From: CBDCHC01 sp965277055
Lineage (GTDB): Bacteria > Pseudomonadota > Gammaproteobacteria > PS1 > Pseudothioglobaceae
NCBI GenBank assembly: GCA_965277055.1
Contig: OZ255703.1
Coordinates: 434,001-498,000 of the forward strand
DNA: 64,000 nucleotides
Reading direction: 5' to 3'
Both the position numbers and the translations under genes were made by a program. The notes under the pieces are model-generated. The model was given only the letters and a program-made list of their open reading frames with translations. It had not been told where the DNA came from and made no database searches. Shown here piece by piece: positions 45,493 to 54,509 of the stretch; within the stretch, counting starts at the first letter, position 1, and each line of letters opens with the position of its first letter.

Positions 45493-46287
45493 ATGCTAGA
45501 AAACCTTACTTTACTGGGGATGAGTGGTGTCGGAAAAACGCATTTATCCTCCTTGCTTGCTAAAGAATACCCATATTATCATTATAGTGCTGATTACTAT
45601 ATTGGACATACCTATTTGAGTAATGAGATTTTAAATACGATTATTGCATATGCAAGTCAAGACCCCTACCTTAAAGAACTGATAGATACTCAATCTATTA
45701 ATATTTCTCATACGATCACCCCTGACAACTTATCCGCAGTATCACATTTTTTAGGTAAGGTGGGTAATCCTCTATTAGGTGGACTAGAGCTTGCTGAATT
45801 TAAGCGTAGACAAACACTCCACCTAGAAGCAGAAAAAAAAGCTCTGTTAGATATTGGCACCTATATGAATATCGCTAAACAAGAGGGATATAACTACTTC
45901 ATTAATGATGTGGGTGGGAGTGTATGTGAGATTGAAGATGAGCATATTTATCAAACCATTGCTGATAACACCACTATTGTCTATATAAAAGCAGATGATG
46001 AAGTATTGCAAACCCTGATTGATCGAGCGATAGCCTCTCCTAAACCCATGTACTATAACCCTTGTTTTTTTACTACACAACTTAATACATATTTAGCAGA
46101 ACATCACTTAGAATATGTAGCACAAATCAACCCAGATGACTTTGTCCGCTGGGTGTTTCCTAAACTGGTAGCATACAGACAACCTAAGTATGAACATATT
46201 GCGAATAACTATGGAATTACTATTTCTGCAAAAGACTTATATGCGTGTCAGAATGCAGCTGAATTTTTTGACCTATGTAACCAATAA
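45493..46287 (+). CDS. P-loop NTPase of unknown function upstream of metA
   Basis: Not assigned to a characterised family. The 264-residue protein begins with a Walker A, GMSGVGKTHLSSLLA, resembling shikimate or nucleoside kinases. There is a possible Walker B, YNYFINDVGGSVCE, and IVYIKADDEVLQTLIDRAI resembles the LID-adjacent region of such kinases. It ends two bases before the metA ATG, so it should be cotranscribed, and a role linked to methionine synthesis is possible. No Shine-Dalgarno sequence is seen. Confidence 0.6.
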   Translation: MLENLTLLGMSGVGKTHLSSLLAKEYPYYHYSADYYIGHTYLSNEILNTIIAYASQDPYLKELIDTQSINISHTITPDNLSAVSHFLGKVGNPLLGGLELAEFKRRQTLHLEAEKKALLDIGTYMNIAKQEGYNYFINDVGGSVCEIEDEHIYQTIADNTTIVYIKADDEVLQTLIDRAIASPKPMYYNPCFFTTQLNTYLAEHHLEYVAQINPDDFVRWVFPKLVAYRQPKYEHIANNYGITISAKDLYACQNAAEFFDLCNQ

Positions 46288-46289
46288 TC

Positions 46290-47345
46290 ATGCCACTTAT
46301 TGCCCATTCTAACCTCCCTACTTATGATCGCCTACGTAGTGAAGGGGAAGTTGTTCTTACTCAATCGCGTGCAGAACATCAAGAAATTAGAGAGCTCCAT
46401 ATTGGTATCCTAAATATGATGCCAGATACTGCACTAGAGGCTACTGAGCGACAATTCCTTAGGCTCATTGGTCGCTCAAACCAAATCGCACAATTTTATT
46501 TGCATCTCTTTACTTTGCCAAATATTCCTAGAGGTGAAAAAGCTCAGGCACATATTGATGCTCATTATCAGACTATTGATCAAATACAAAACATGGGGCT
46601 AGATGCACTCATTATTACTGGAGCTAATGTTTCAAGGGAAGCACTCAATACTGAGCCGTTTTTTACCCAGCTAAGTGATGTCGTCCACTGGGCGTATGAG
46701 CACGTAACATCTACTTTTTGTTCTTGCTTGGCGGCTCATGCAGTCTGTGAAATATTATTTAATGAAAAACGAGTACACCAAGGGCAAAAACATTGGGGAG
46801 TATTTGAACACACTGTTACTGACAGAACCCACCCATTGGTTAAAAATATTGATACTCAATTTAATGTGCCACACTCAAGGTATAACGATATTTCTGCGTC
46901 ACAATTTAAATCTTTTAATGGACGAGTGCTTGTTGCGGGTGAAATCGGCGTACATCTAGCTACCTCTCCTGATTTACTACGAATGATATTTGTTCAAGGA
47001 CATCCCGAATATGACACCATTACCCTTCTCAAAGAATATAAGCGCGAACTCTTATTATTCTCAGAAGGCAAACGAACACAGCCAGAATTCCCAGCAAATT
47101 ATCTCAATGCTCAGGCTAAAGCCATCCTCACTGAGTTTACTGCCCAATTATCATTAGGGCAAAAAACTATAGCAGAATTTCCTGAATCCCTCATTGCCAA
47201 GGATATTCATAACACATGGGCATCTGTGAGCGGAGTAATTATGAATAACTGGATTGGGCTCGTCTATCAAACTACTAATAAGGATATTAAAAAACCATTT
47301 ATGGATGGGCTGGATATAAATAATCCATTAGGGTTATTAAAATAA
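46290..47345 (+). CDS. metA: Homoserine O-acyltransferase (MetA family)
   Basis: Activates homoserine with an acyl-CoA to begin methionine synthesis. IGILNMMPDTALEATERQFLRLIG is the MetA start; the nucleophilic cysteine lies in STFCSCLAAHAVCEIL and the catalytic histidine and glutamate in FVQGHPEYDTITL. The residue after TGAxx that separates succinyl (Gly) from acetyl (Glu) users in studied enzymes appears as Ser (TGANVS), so acyl preference is uncertain. 351 residues against about 309, with a C-terminal extension. Confidence 0.9.
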   Translation: MPLIAHSNLPTYDRLRSEGEVVLTQSRAEHQEIRELHIGILNMMPDTALEATERQFLRLIGRSNQIAQFYLHLFTLPNIPRGEKAQAHIDAHYQTIDQIQNMGLDALIITGANVSREALNTEPFFTQLSDVVHWAYEHVTSTFCSCLAAHAVCEILFNEKRVHQGQKHWGVFEHTVTDRTHPLVKNIDTQFNVPHSRYNDISASQFKSFNGRVLVAGEIGVHLATSPDLLRMIFVQGHPEYDTITLLKEYKRELLLFSEGKRTQPEFPANYLNAQAKAILTEFTAQLSLGQKTIAEFPESLIAKDIHNTWASVSGVIMNNWIGLVYQTTNKDIKKPFMDGLDINNPLGLLK

Positions 47346-47351
47346 TGTCTC

Positions 47352-48659
47352 TTACAGCTCTTTGTTACGTAAATGAAGTGCAATAAACGCTCTAAATTCA
47401 GCTGATATTCTTGGGTCTTCATAGAGACTTTGCCAAAAAGCATTTGCCATAAGCCTAGCTTTTTTGACCTCGCTCAAAGAGTCGTCAAGATCTGGTTGTG
47501 TAAATTTAAATGGCATTACTTCACCATTACCTTTTGGTGCAAAGCCCATAGAGCACATATCATATATTGGTAACAAACTAAACCCATCGCCCCTAACTGC
47601 CAAACTCAAATTACCATTATGCTTATCAGTATTATGTATGAGTCTCCCTAGATACCATAATACTTCTATATTAAATAAATCTTGTGTAGATATGAGAGTT
47701 TGCGCATGTAAATCACGGGCAATAGATACCCAAGTTTCAGCAGGATTTGAAAATTCACTCGCAATAGATAGTAAAGAAATCATTGAGCGTCTGCCATATT
47801 CGCCACTTCTATCAAAACGCTCAGACTCTAAGAATACTCTATTATCACCCAAAATTATCTCACTTGTTGCAGCAGTAATAGCACCTGATTGATTAATTAC
47901 TTTATTCGCATGATATTCAGTAATCAATATATCTTTCCACCTAGTAGCAATTTCACTATCTCCTTTAGGAGAAAATTTGACTATAACATGAGAATGTGTA
48001 TCGTGACAATAGGTGGTGAATTTTTGATGCTCTCCACCAGCAGACGAAATATTAATATCACTATCAAGAATAGTAGTAGCAATCTGGGGATAATCCACTC
48101 TTGCAAACTTTTCAAACGATTGCCTAGTTTTGAGATTATAGTTATTACCAAATTGCAAATTTCCCATAACATTTTCGCTATTACTTAGTAAATATTTACC
48201 AATATGCTCATTGCTCCAAGCCTCGGGGTTTGTTGGGTAACTTTCATCTATAGCATGCAAATACTGCGCTATTCTTTTGCCTAGAAACCCCTGAGGAGCC
48301 ATATCATATAAAAAATAAGGTAAGTCTTCATACAAGCCGTTATTACGAACTCCAAGTAAAACTTTCGATGCAAGTGACATATTATTGATAAAAAAGCCAC
48401 CTGCTGCCAATGGGCGTAGTGTGGAAATATGGGTTGCTTTACCAAATTCGTCAATATCCCAGATATGTATACTGTCACCAGAATTAAATGCACTACTCGT
48501 TAAAGCGTACAAAGGACTTCTGCCGTTGGGAATTTTTACAACCTTATTGCCTAATTTTCTCATTGCCCGAGAAACTGACATAGCACTAATATTTAATACT
48601 TTGGAAATTTGTGTTGAAGTTGCAATATTATGACTAAGATAGTCTAATAATTTCTCCAT
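47352..48659 (-). CDS. yjjJ: HipA-family kinase with N-terminal winged helix (YjjJ-like)
   Basis: A 435-residue protein combining a winged helix-turn-helix (about 1-52; STQISKVLNISAMSVSRAMRKLG) with a HipA-type serine/threonine kinase. Kinase features are FTTYCHDTHSHVIVKFSP, the catalytic-loop-like HNTDKHNGNLSL and the metal site LLPIYDMCSMGFAP; PYFLYDMAPQGFLGKRIAQ is typical of YjjJ. Normal HipA works with a separate HipB DNA-binding antitoxin; here no hipB is adjacent and the DNA-binding part is fused. An inverted repeat (ACAATAA/TTATTGT, 48678-48699) lies just before the start. Confidence 0.85.
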   Translation of the reverse strand: MEKLLDYLSHNIATSTQISKVLNISAMSVSRAMRKLGNKVVKIPNGRSPLYALTSSAFNSGDSIHIWDIDEFGKATHISTLRPLAAGGFFINNMSLASKVLLGVRNNGLYEDLPYFLYDMAPQGFLGKRIAQYLHAIDESYPTNPEAWSNEHIGKYLLSNSENVMGNLQFGNNYNLKTRQSFEKFARVDYPQIATTILDSDINISSAGGEHQKFTTYCHDTHSHVIVKFSPKGDSEIATRWKDILITEYHANKVINQSGAITAATSEIILGDNRVFLESERFDRSGEYGRRSMISLLSIASEFSNPAETWVSIARDLHAQTLISTQDLFNIEVLWYLGRLIHNTDKHNGNLSLAVRGDGFSLLPIYDMCSMGFAPKGNGEVMPFKFTQPDLDDSLSEVKKARLMANAFWQSLYEDPRISAEFRAFIALHLRNKEL

Positions 48660-48677
48660 TGTATAACATTTTTCATA

Positions 48678-48761
48678 ACAATAATATACATTTTATTGTA
48701 AAAAACCCTATTAAAACATATTTTTATGAAAATAAAATATATAACAATTTATATAACAATT
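48678..48761. repeat. Repeats in the gatB-hipA gap (candidate operator)
   Basis: ACAATAA (48678-48684) and TTATTGT (48693-48699) form an inverted repeat 19 bp upstream of the HipA-like start. A 12-bp direct repeat with core ATATAACAATT lies at 48739-48749 and 48751-48761, the second copy covering the gatB stop. The whole gap is extremely AT-rich. Either could be a site for the winged-helix domain. Confidence 0.4.
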
Positions 48762-50184
48762 ATTGTAATTTTTCTCTAAGAAGTTGATTAATCATTTTCG
48801 GGTTTGCTTTGCCACCAGTGGCTTTCATAATCTGCCCGACAAAAAACCCAATGATTTTTGTATTACCATGTTTATATTGCTCTATTTGCGCAGGATTATT
48901 AGCTAGTATTTCATCAATAATCGGTTCAATTGACGAGGTATCACTTACTTGCTTGAGCCCCTGTGACTCAATAATATGCTCAGCACTCTCACCCGTTTGC
49001 CACATAATGCTAAACACTTCTTTAGCAATTTTGCTAGAAATCACATCTTGCTCTAGTGCGTTTACTAAGCCCGCAAGTGCCTTCGCACTCACCTTAGAGT
49101 TCTGAATGCCCAGACCTTCTGAGTTAAGCTGACTGCTGAGTTCACCCATGATCCAGTTCGCACTGAGTTTTGCTCCTGCAGAAGTAATCATTTCTTCAAA
49201 ATACATAGCAGTATGCTTATCACTACTTAATAACTCACTATCATATTCGCTTAGTCCAAGCTCGCTTATATAGCGTTGTCTTTTGGCTGCAGGGAGTTCT
49301 GGCAATAGCTCACGTTGCTGGGCTAAAAATGCATCAGTAATCACCACTGGCAACAAATCAGGGTCAGGAAAATAGCGGTAATCATTGGCATCTTCCTTGC
49401 TTCTCATGGAGCGTGTTTCATCTTTGTCTGCATCATAGAGTCTCGTTTCTTGTACTACAATCCCACCATCATCTAAGACATCTGCTTGGCGGTCAATTTC
49501 TAAGTTAATTGCTCGCTCTAAAAATTTAAAGGAGTTAATGTTTTTCAGCTCAGTACGAGTGCCAAATTCTGCTTGCCCAAATGGGCGCAAAGAGACATTT
49601 GCATCTACTCTAAATGAGCCTTCTTGCATATTGCCATCGTTAATGCCTAAATACGTCACAATAGTATAAATTTTCTTAGCATATGCGACCGCTTCTTGAG
49701 GGCTTCGCATATCAGGCTCTGAGACAATTTCTAGTAGCGGAGTACCCGCACGATTTAAGTCAATCCCCGTTTTACCACTAACAATATTATGAATTGATTT
49801 ACCTGCATCTTCTTCCAAATGAGCTCTGGTAATACCAATAGTCTTACTCCCTTCTTTGGTCAAAATATCAATACTACCAAAGCCGACAATTGGTAATTCC
49901 ATTTGAGAAATTTGATACCCCTTAGGCAAATCAGGGTAAAAATAATTTTTACGGGCAAACACATTGGTTTGATTAATTTGAGCATTAATAGCCAAGCCAA
50001 ACTTCACTGCATATTCCACTGCTTTTTCATTGAGTACTGGGAGTACACCCGGCATCGCTAAATCTACGCTACTCGCCTGAGTATTAGCCTCACCACCATA
50101 GACAGTTGGTGCATTTGAAAATATTTTTGACTCTGTGGCAAGTTGTGCGTGAATTTCTAAGCCAATAACTACTTCATAGCTCAT
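48760..50184 (-). CDS. gatB: Asp-tRNA(Asn)/Glu-tRNA(Gln) amidotransferase subunit B
   Basis: The subunit that binds misacylated tRNA, activates its side chain and completes transamidation within GatCAB. VIGLEIHAQLATESKIFSN, LNRAGTPLLEIVSEPDMR, EGSFRVDANVSLRP and SNW-type tail features are present; the helical and YqeY-like tail covers about 300-474. 474 residues, normal. It overlaps gatA by four bases in gatC-gatA-gatB. Because glnS is also present, the likely substrate is Asp-tRNA-Asn. Confidence 0.97.
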   Translation of the reverse strand: MSYEVVIGLEIHAQLATESKIFSNAPTVYGGEANTQASSVDLAMPGVLPVLNEKAVEYAVKFGLAINAQINQTNVFARKNYFYPDLPKGYQISQMELPIVGFGSIDILTKEGSKTIGITRAHLEEDAGKSIHNIVSGKTGIDLNRAGTPLLEIVSEPDMRSPQEAVAYAKKIYTIVTYLGINDGNMQEGSFRVDANVSLRPFGQAEFGTRTELKNINSFKFLERAINLEIDRQADVLDDGGIVVQETRLYDADKDETRSMRSKEDANDYRYFPDPDLLPVVITDAFLAQQRELLPELPAAKRQRYISELGLSEYDSELLSSDKHTAMYFEEMITSAGAKLSANWIMGELSSQLNSEGLGIQNSKVSAKALAGLVNALEQDVISSKIAKEVFSIMWQTGESAEHIIESQGLKQVSDTSSIEPIIDEILANNPAQIEQYKHGNTKIIGFFVGQIMKATGGKANPKMINQLLREKLQ

Positions 50185-51620
50185 TGCTGTTCTCCTGGAG
50201 TAAGCGTATGAAAATCAGTTGCTTGCTGAAATGCATGTGCAGTAGCCAGTAGTTCTGCTTCCGCCCAAGGCTTTGCAATCAAATGAAGTCCTACTGGTAA
50301 TCCCTGAGCAAGCCCACATGGAATACTCATTGCTGGCAAGCCTGCAAGATTAACCCCAAGAGTATAAATATCTGATAAGTACATTTGGGTAGAATCTTTC
50401 ATTGTGCCAAACTGCCATGCAGGAGTTGGTGCTACAGGCCCCATAATTACATCTACGGTATTAAATGCAGTGTGAAAATCTTCTGCAACTAACCTACGTA
50501 CACGTTGGGCTTTTAAATAATATGCATCATAATATCCCTCACTAAGCGCATAAGTACCCACCATAATTCGTTTTTGGGTTTCTATGCCAAAGCCTTCTGT
50601 ACGAGTTCTAACGTACATATCTTCTAAATTTTTTGGTTTATCACATCTATACCCATAACGCGCACCATCATAGCGTGATAAATTACTCGAAGCTTCGCTC
50701 GGAGCAATAATATAATATGCTGGAATAGAGTTTTGTAAATTCGGCAAAGAGATTTCCGAGATAATTGCACCCATTTTTTCATATTGAGCAATTGCATCTG
50801 TAATGCATTTAGCTACCTCATTATCTAACCCATCAGCAAAATATTCTTTAGGCACGCCAATTTTTAGTCCTGCTACTCCTGAGCCTAGTTGAGCACTAAA
50901 ATCAGGAATACTCTGCGTACTAGAAGTAGAGTCGCGCTCATCAAAGCTACTCATTGCCTGCAAAATAATAGCACAGTCCTTTGCAGTTTTTGCCATGGGT
51001 CCCGCTTGGTCAAGGCTGGATGCATAGGCAACAATACCATATCTGGATACTCTTCCATAGGTCGGCTTAATGCCAGTAATGCCGCACATTGACGCAGGCT
51101 GACGAATAGAGCCACCAGTATCAGTGCCTGTAGCAAATGCACACAAATCTTGTGCTACCGCAGCAGCAGAACCTCCAGAAGAACCACCTGCAATATGTGT
51201 ATGATTCCATGGGTTTTTTACTGCACCATAATAGGAGGTATCATTTGCACTCCCCATTGCAAATTCATCAAGATTCGTTTTCCCTAAAAGTACTGCCCCA
51301 GTATTAAGTAGATTACTTGATACCGTTGCGTTAAATGGCGAGGTGAAATTAGCTAATATCTTAGAGCCTGCGGAAGTAATAGTACCTTGAGCATTAAATA
51401 AATCTTTAAGCGCAAAGGGAATACCGCACAGTGGATGTGCATCACCAGAAGTTAATTGTGCATCAGCACGCTGAGCCATTTCTAATGCTTGTTCAGCAAT
51501 GATACTAATATAGGCGTTTGTGGTTGAATGCTCAATACGTGAAAGGTATTCAGAAGTTAACTCTACACTCGAAATTTCTTTAGCACGTAGTTTAGTAGCA
51601 AGTGAAGTAATAGTGTACAT
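50181..51620 (-). CDS. gatA: Asp-tRNA(Asn)/Glu-tRNA(Gln) amidotransferase subunit A
   Basis: Amidase that releases ammonia from glutamine and passes it to GatB. The Ser-cisSer-Lys triad lies in IPFALKDLFNAQG (Lys), GGSSGGSAAAVAQ and GTDTGGSIRQPASMCG. 479 residues, normal for the family. It starts two bases after the gatC stop and overlaps gatB by four, so the three subunits are made together. Confidence 0.97.
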   Translation of the reverse strand: MYTITSLATKLRAKEISSVELTSEYLSRIEHSTTNAYISIIAEQALEMAQRADAQLTSGDAHPLCGIPFALKDLFNAQGTITSAGSKILANFTSPFNATVSSNLLNTGAVLLGKTNLDEFAMGSANDTSYYGAVKNPWNHTHIAGGSSGGSAAAVAQDLCAFATGTDTGGSIRQPASMCGITGIKPTYGRVSRYGIVAYASSLDQAGPMAKTAKDCAIILQAMSSFDERDSTSSTQSIPDFSAQLGSGVAGLKIGVPKEYFADGLDNEVAKCITDAIAQYEKMGAIISEISLPNLQNSIPAYYIIAPSEASSNLSRYDGARYGYRCDKPKNLEDMYVRTRTEGFGIETQKRIMVGTYALSEGYYDAYYLKAQRVRRLVAEDFHTAFNTVDVIMGPVAPTPAWQFGTMKDSTQMYLSDIYTLGVNLAGLPAMSIPCGLAQGLPVGLHLIAKPWAEAELLATAHAFQQATDFHTLTPGEQQ

Positions 51621-51622
51621 AA

Positions 51623-51901
51623 TTATAATACTTTCGGTACTAAATAATGTCCTTCGCTCACTTCTGGAGCAACTGCTTGAAATGCTTCACGATTAATATC
51701 AGTTGATGGCGTATCTGCTCTGAGTCGCTGCGTAACATCAAATGGATGTGCCATAGGCTCAACTCCAGTGGTATCAACCTCAGCTAAAGTGTCAATTAAA
51801 TCAATAAACGTATTTAAGTCAGTAGCCATGGCATCAATATTATCATCCACATTGAGTTTAGCTAAGGTGGCAACTTGTTTAATTTGATTTTGTTCTAGCA
51901 T
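51623..51901 (-). CDS. gatC: Asp-tRNA(Asn)/Glu-tRNA(Gln) amidotransferase subunit C
   Basis: Small belt-like subunit that stabilises GatAB, 92 residues (QIKQVATLAKLNVDD, DTTGVEPMAHPFDVTQRLRAD). A minus-strand TATAAT (51907-51912) lies five bases before the ATG and overlaps the stop of the preceding gene, so gatCAB may have its own, leaderless promoter in addition to read-through. Confidence 0.95.
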   Translation of the reverse strand: MLEQNQIKQVATLAKLNVDDNIDAMATDLNTFIDLIDTLAEVDTTGVEPMAHPFDVTQRLRADTPSTDINREAFQAVAPEVSEGHYLVPKVL

Positions 51902-51907
51902 AATATA

Positions 51908-52552
51908 TTATAAAAATGGAATTGAATTTATAGCATTCATTGGACCTTGAAATGACTGGCGCAAGATAAATATATTGTGATCTAAACGCATCATCGTATT
52001 ATCCATATGTTTAATACTTTCATTAACACTTTGCATACTTTCTACCATTGGGGTGAGTGCATTCATTTGCGCTGCGATTGAGGACATATTCCCATCAATA
52101 GAACTCATATTTTCCAGTCGTTTAACAATACGTGACATATTTTCATTGACTAAGGCAAAGTTTTTATTCATTTTTGAAACCTCTGTAGTCATAGTATTAA
52201 TCGTTTGATCAATATCACCAATACTAGTGGCAATATGTTGCATATGTTCGCCCATTTTGGGTCCCATAGTATCTGCTAGGCGGGTCATATCGGTAGTAAT
52301 AGAATAGATAACGATAAAGAACCCAAAAATAATCGCCGCAAATACCAAAAGAGATGGTAAGAAAAAACGCTCAAACCTACTTGATGTATGCTCTTCCACG
52401 CCTTCCATCATAGCTTCAAGATCTTTGATACTAGTTTGTATCATGACATCTTCATCTTTTACTTTTTCAATGGTAGGGGTGGTTGTTTTATTCGCATTAA
52501 GCCAACGCGGAGTGTGTGTGCGTTTTGGCGAAGTAGAGCCAGTAATACTCAT
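51908..52552 (-). CDS. Unrecognised single-pass membrane coiled-coil protein
   Basis: No family recognised. The 214 residues have a polar N-terminal part (1-65), one membrane helix at about 66-90 (LPSLLVFAAIIFGFFIVIYS) and a long Met/Asn/Ser-rich helical part (90-200) with heptad-like spacing (INTMTTEVSKMNKNFALVNE, MSRIVKRLENMSSIDGNMSS), resembling chemoreceptor or tethering coiled coils without a signalling domain. No signal peptide is visible, so the coiled coil may face the periplasm. It lies between aroB and gatC, which give no functional hint. Confidence 0.7.
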   Translation of the reverse strand: MSITGSTSPKRTHTPRWLNANKTTTPTIEKVKDEDVMIQTSIKDLEAMMEGVEEHTSSRFERFFLPSLLVFAAIIFGFFIVIYSITTDMTRLADTMGPKMGEHMQHIATSIGDIDQTINTMTTEVSKMNKNFALVNENMSRIVKRLENMSSIDGNMSSIAAQMNALTPMVESMQSVNESIKHMDNTMMRLDHNIFILRQSFQGPMNAINSIPFL

Positions 52553-52608
52553 AACAGGTCCATGTATTATCTAAAAATCAAACAACATATTTTATACTGC
52601 ATCAGGTC

Positions 52609-53730
52609 TTATGCCTCACTTTGTGTACAATACCGCTCAATGATGTTGTGAAATATCTCAGTATCATAGCTACTACTCACATATGCAGAACCTATTTCTT
52701 TCATAAGAACTAAGCGAATTTCACCCGCACGTGCTTTTTTATCTACACTCATTGCACTTAAAAATTGTTCATGCGTAATGTGAGCATCAAGCTTCACTGG
52801 CAACTGAGCAGATTGGGTGAGAGAGATAATGCGCTCTACATCACCCATACTCAAGTCTCCAATATGTTGGGAGAGTTCTGCAGCCATAATCATCCCAATA
52901 GCTACTGCCTCACCATGTAAATAGGTGCCATACCCTAAGGTATTTTCAATTGCGTGACCAAAAGTATGCCCTAAATTCAATACTGCTCTCACTCCGCTTT
53001 CAAATTCATCTTTGGCAACAATATCTGCCTTGATTTTGAGTGAAGTATAAATGAGTTGCTCAATAAGTTGATTACGCTCTTTTGTATGCTCAGTATCAGC
53101 ATTCATAATAGTTTCAATATGCTCTTCTAACTGAGAAAATAAGTTCGGAGAAAGAATTAATCCATACTTAATAACTTCAGCCATGCCTGCACTAAATTGT
53201 CGTGCATCAAGTGTGCTCAGCGTATGGGTATCAATAATCACCGCCTGAGGCTGATGAAAGGCGCCAATCATATTTTTACCTAAGACATGATTTACCCCCG
53301 TCTTACCACCCACGCTTGAGTCCACCTGAGACAACAACGTTGTCGGTATACCAATAAAGTTAATTCCACGCTGATACGAACTTGCAGCAAAGCCAGTAAT
53401 ATCCCCTACTACCCCACCACCTAGAGCAATAAGTGTAGCACTTCTATCAAACTTCGCCTCTAATAATGCAGTGTAAATCAATTGTACGGTTTCCAATGTT
53501 TTATACTCTTCACCATCTGGTAAGATACATTGTTCTATGTCAAAGCCCTCTAGAGCCTGAAGTACCGAGTCCATATATAGCGGTGCAACCGTAGTATTAG
53601 ACACAATCATCACTTGCTTTGTACGAATGTGAGGGTGCAATAACTCTGTTAAGGTATTGGTATGAAATAAGCCATTACCAATATATATTGGGTAAGATTT
53701 AGGACCAAGGTCAAGCGAAAGTGTCAACAT
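52609..53730 (-). CDS. aroB: 3-dehydroquinate synthase
   Basis: Second step of the shikimate pathway, cyclising DAHP with NAD and a divalent metal. PDGEEYKTLETVQLIY, ALGGGVVGDITGFAASSYQRG, PTTLLSQVDSSVGGKTGVNH and the metal histidines in LNLGHTFGHAIE and YLHGEAVAIGM are intact. 373 residues against about 362. It diverges from the TPR gene across 107 bp containing a 14-bp palindrome. Confidence 0.97.
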   Translation of the reverse strand: MLTLSLDLGPKSYPIYIGNGLFHTNTLTELLHPHIRTKQVMIVSNTTVAPLYMDSVLQALEGFDIEQCILPDGEEYKTLETVQLIYTALLEAKFDRSATLIALGGGVVGDITGFAASSYQRGINFIGIPTTLLSQVDSSVGGKTGVNHVLGKNMIGAFHQPQAVIIDTHTLSTLDARQFSAGMAEVIKYGLILSPNLFSQLEEHIETIMNADTEHTKERNQLIEQLIYTSLKIKADIVAKDEFESGVRAVLNLGHTFGHAIENTLGYGTYLHGEAVAIGMIMAAELSQHIGDLSMGDVERIISLTQSAQLPVKLDAHITHEQFLSAMSVDKKARAGEIRLVLMKEIGSAYVSSSYDTEIFHNIIERYCTQSEA

Positions 53731-53793
53731 AATTGTTTGTAATTACCATAAGAAATACTCCAATAAACCATGCGTTCTTTAGAGATGTAATTT

Positions 53794-53807
53794 GGTAAAA
53801 TTTTACC
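53794..53807. repeat. 14-bp palindrome in the aroB / TPR divergent region
   Basis: GGTAAAATTTTACC is a perfect palindrome located about midway between the two divergent starts, and includes a TAAAAT. It may be a repressor or global regulator site for either gene. A second short palindrome, GTGTACAC, lies at 53817-53824. Confidence 0.4.
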
Positions 53808-53837
53808 ACTTTGTACGTGTACACTTCACTCAAATAG

Positions 53838-54509
53838 ATGACTAATACCACTAACAAAACTCCTGATGAACGCATAAGTGATATTATGGTAGCGAGCTAT
53901 ACTGCGCAAAAGAATAGCGAAACCTCAGCAGCCATTAAGGGGTGGAATATGCTTCTTAATGAACCTATTGATAATGAACTACGGGCGACAACCTATCTAA
54001 ATCTTGCCAAGCTCCATATGAACGAGGGTAATCCAGATATTATGCTTGACTGCATCAAAAAAGCATTGACACACAACCCGAGTAATGCACAGGCGTATTT
54101 TGTCTTGGGCTACTTTGCACTCGAGCAAGGGAATATAGATGAGGCATTAACGCAATTTTTAAATGCTCTCCCACTCTCACCAGAGGATACTGGGCTCCTA
54201 AATAACATTGCAAATTGTTATGATCGCTTAGAACAATTCGATGAAGCTATCAATTACTACAGTAAAATTATTTCACTTGATAAAAATTATACTCCTGTGT
54301 ATTATAACCGCGGTAATGTGCATACCAAGTTGCAAAACTACGAGGCAGCCATTACTGATTTAACTCAGGCAATTGCATTAGATGAGCAGTTTTATCAAGC
54401 GTATTACAATAGGGGCAATATCTACAAACGAATGGGCAATTCAGAGTTAGCAGAACAAGATTTAGCAAAAGCTAAGCAACTCGCAACCGAGGAGATGAAG
54501 AATGTATAA
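53838..54509 (+). CDS. TPR-repeat protein
   Basis: Soluble 223-residue protein made mostly of tetratricopeptide repeats (about 45-215), clear in AQAYFVLGYFALEQGNIDEA, TGLLNNIANCYDRLEQFDEA, PVYYNRGNVHTKLQNYEAA and QAYYNRGNIYKRMGNSELA. No signal peptide or enzymatic domain, so it is a protein-interaction scaffold with unknown partner. It overlaps nhaA by eight bases; whether it modulates the antiporter is unknown. Confidence 0.85.
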   Translation: MTNTTNKTPDERISDIMVASYTAQKNSETSAAIKGWNMLLNEPIDNELRATTYLNLAKLHMNEGNPDIMLDCIKKALTHNPSNAQAYFVLGYFALEQGNIDEALTQFLNALPLSPEDTGLLNNIANCYDRLEQFDEAINYYSKIISLDKNYTPVYYNRGNVHTKLQNYEAAITDLTQAIALDEQFYQAYYNRGNIYKRMGNSELAEQDLAKAKQLATEEMKNV

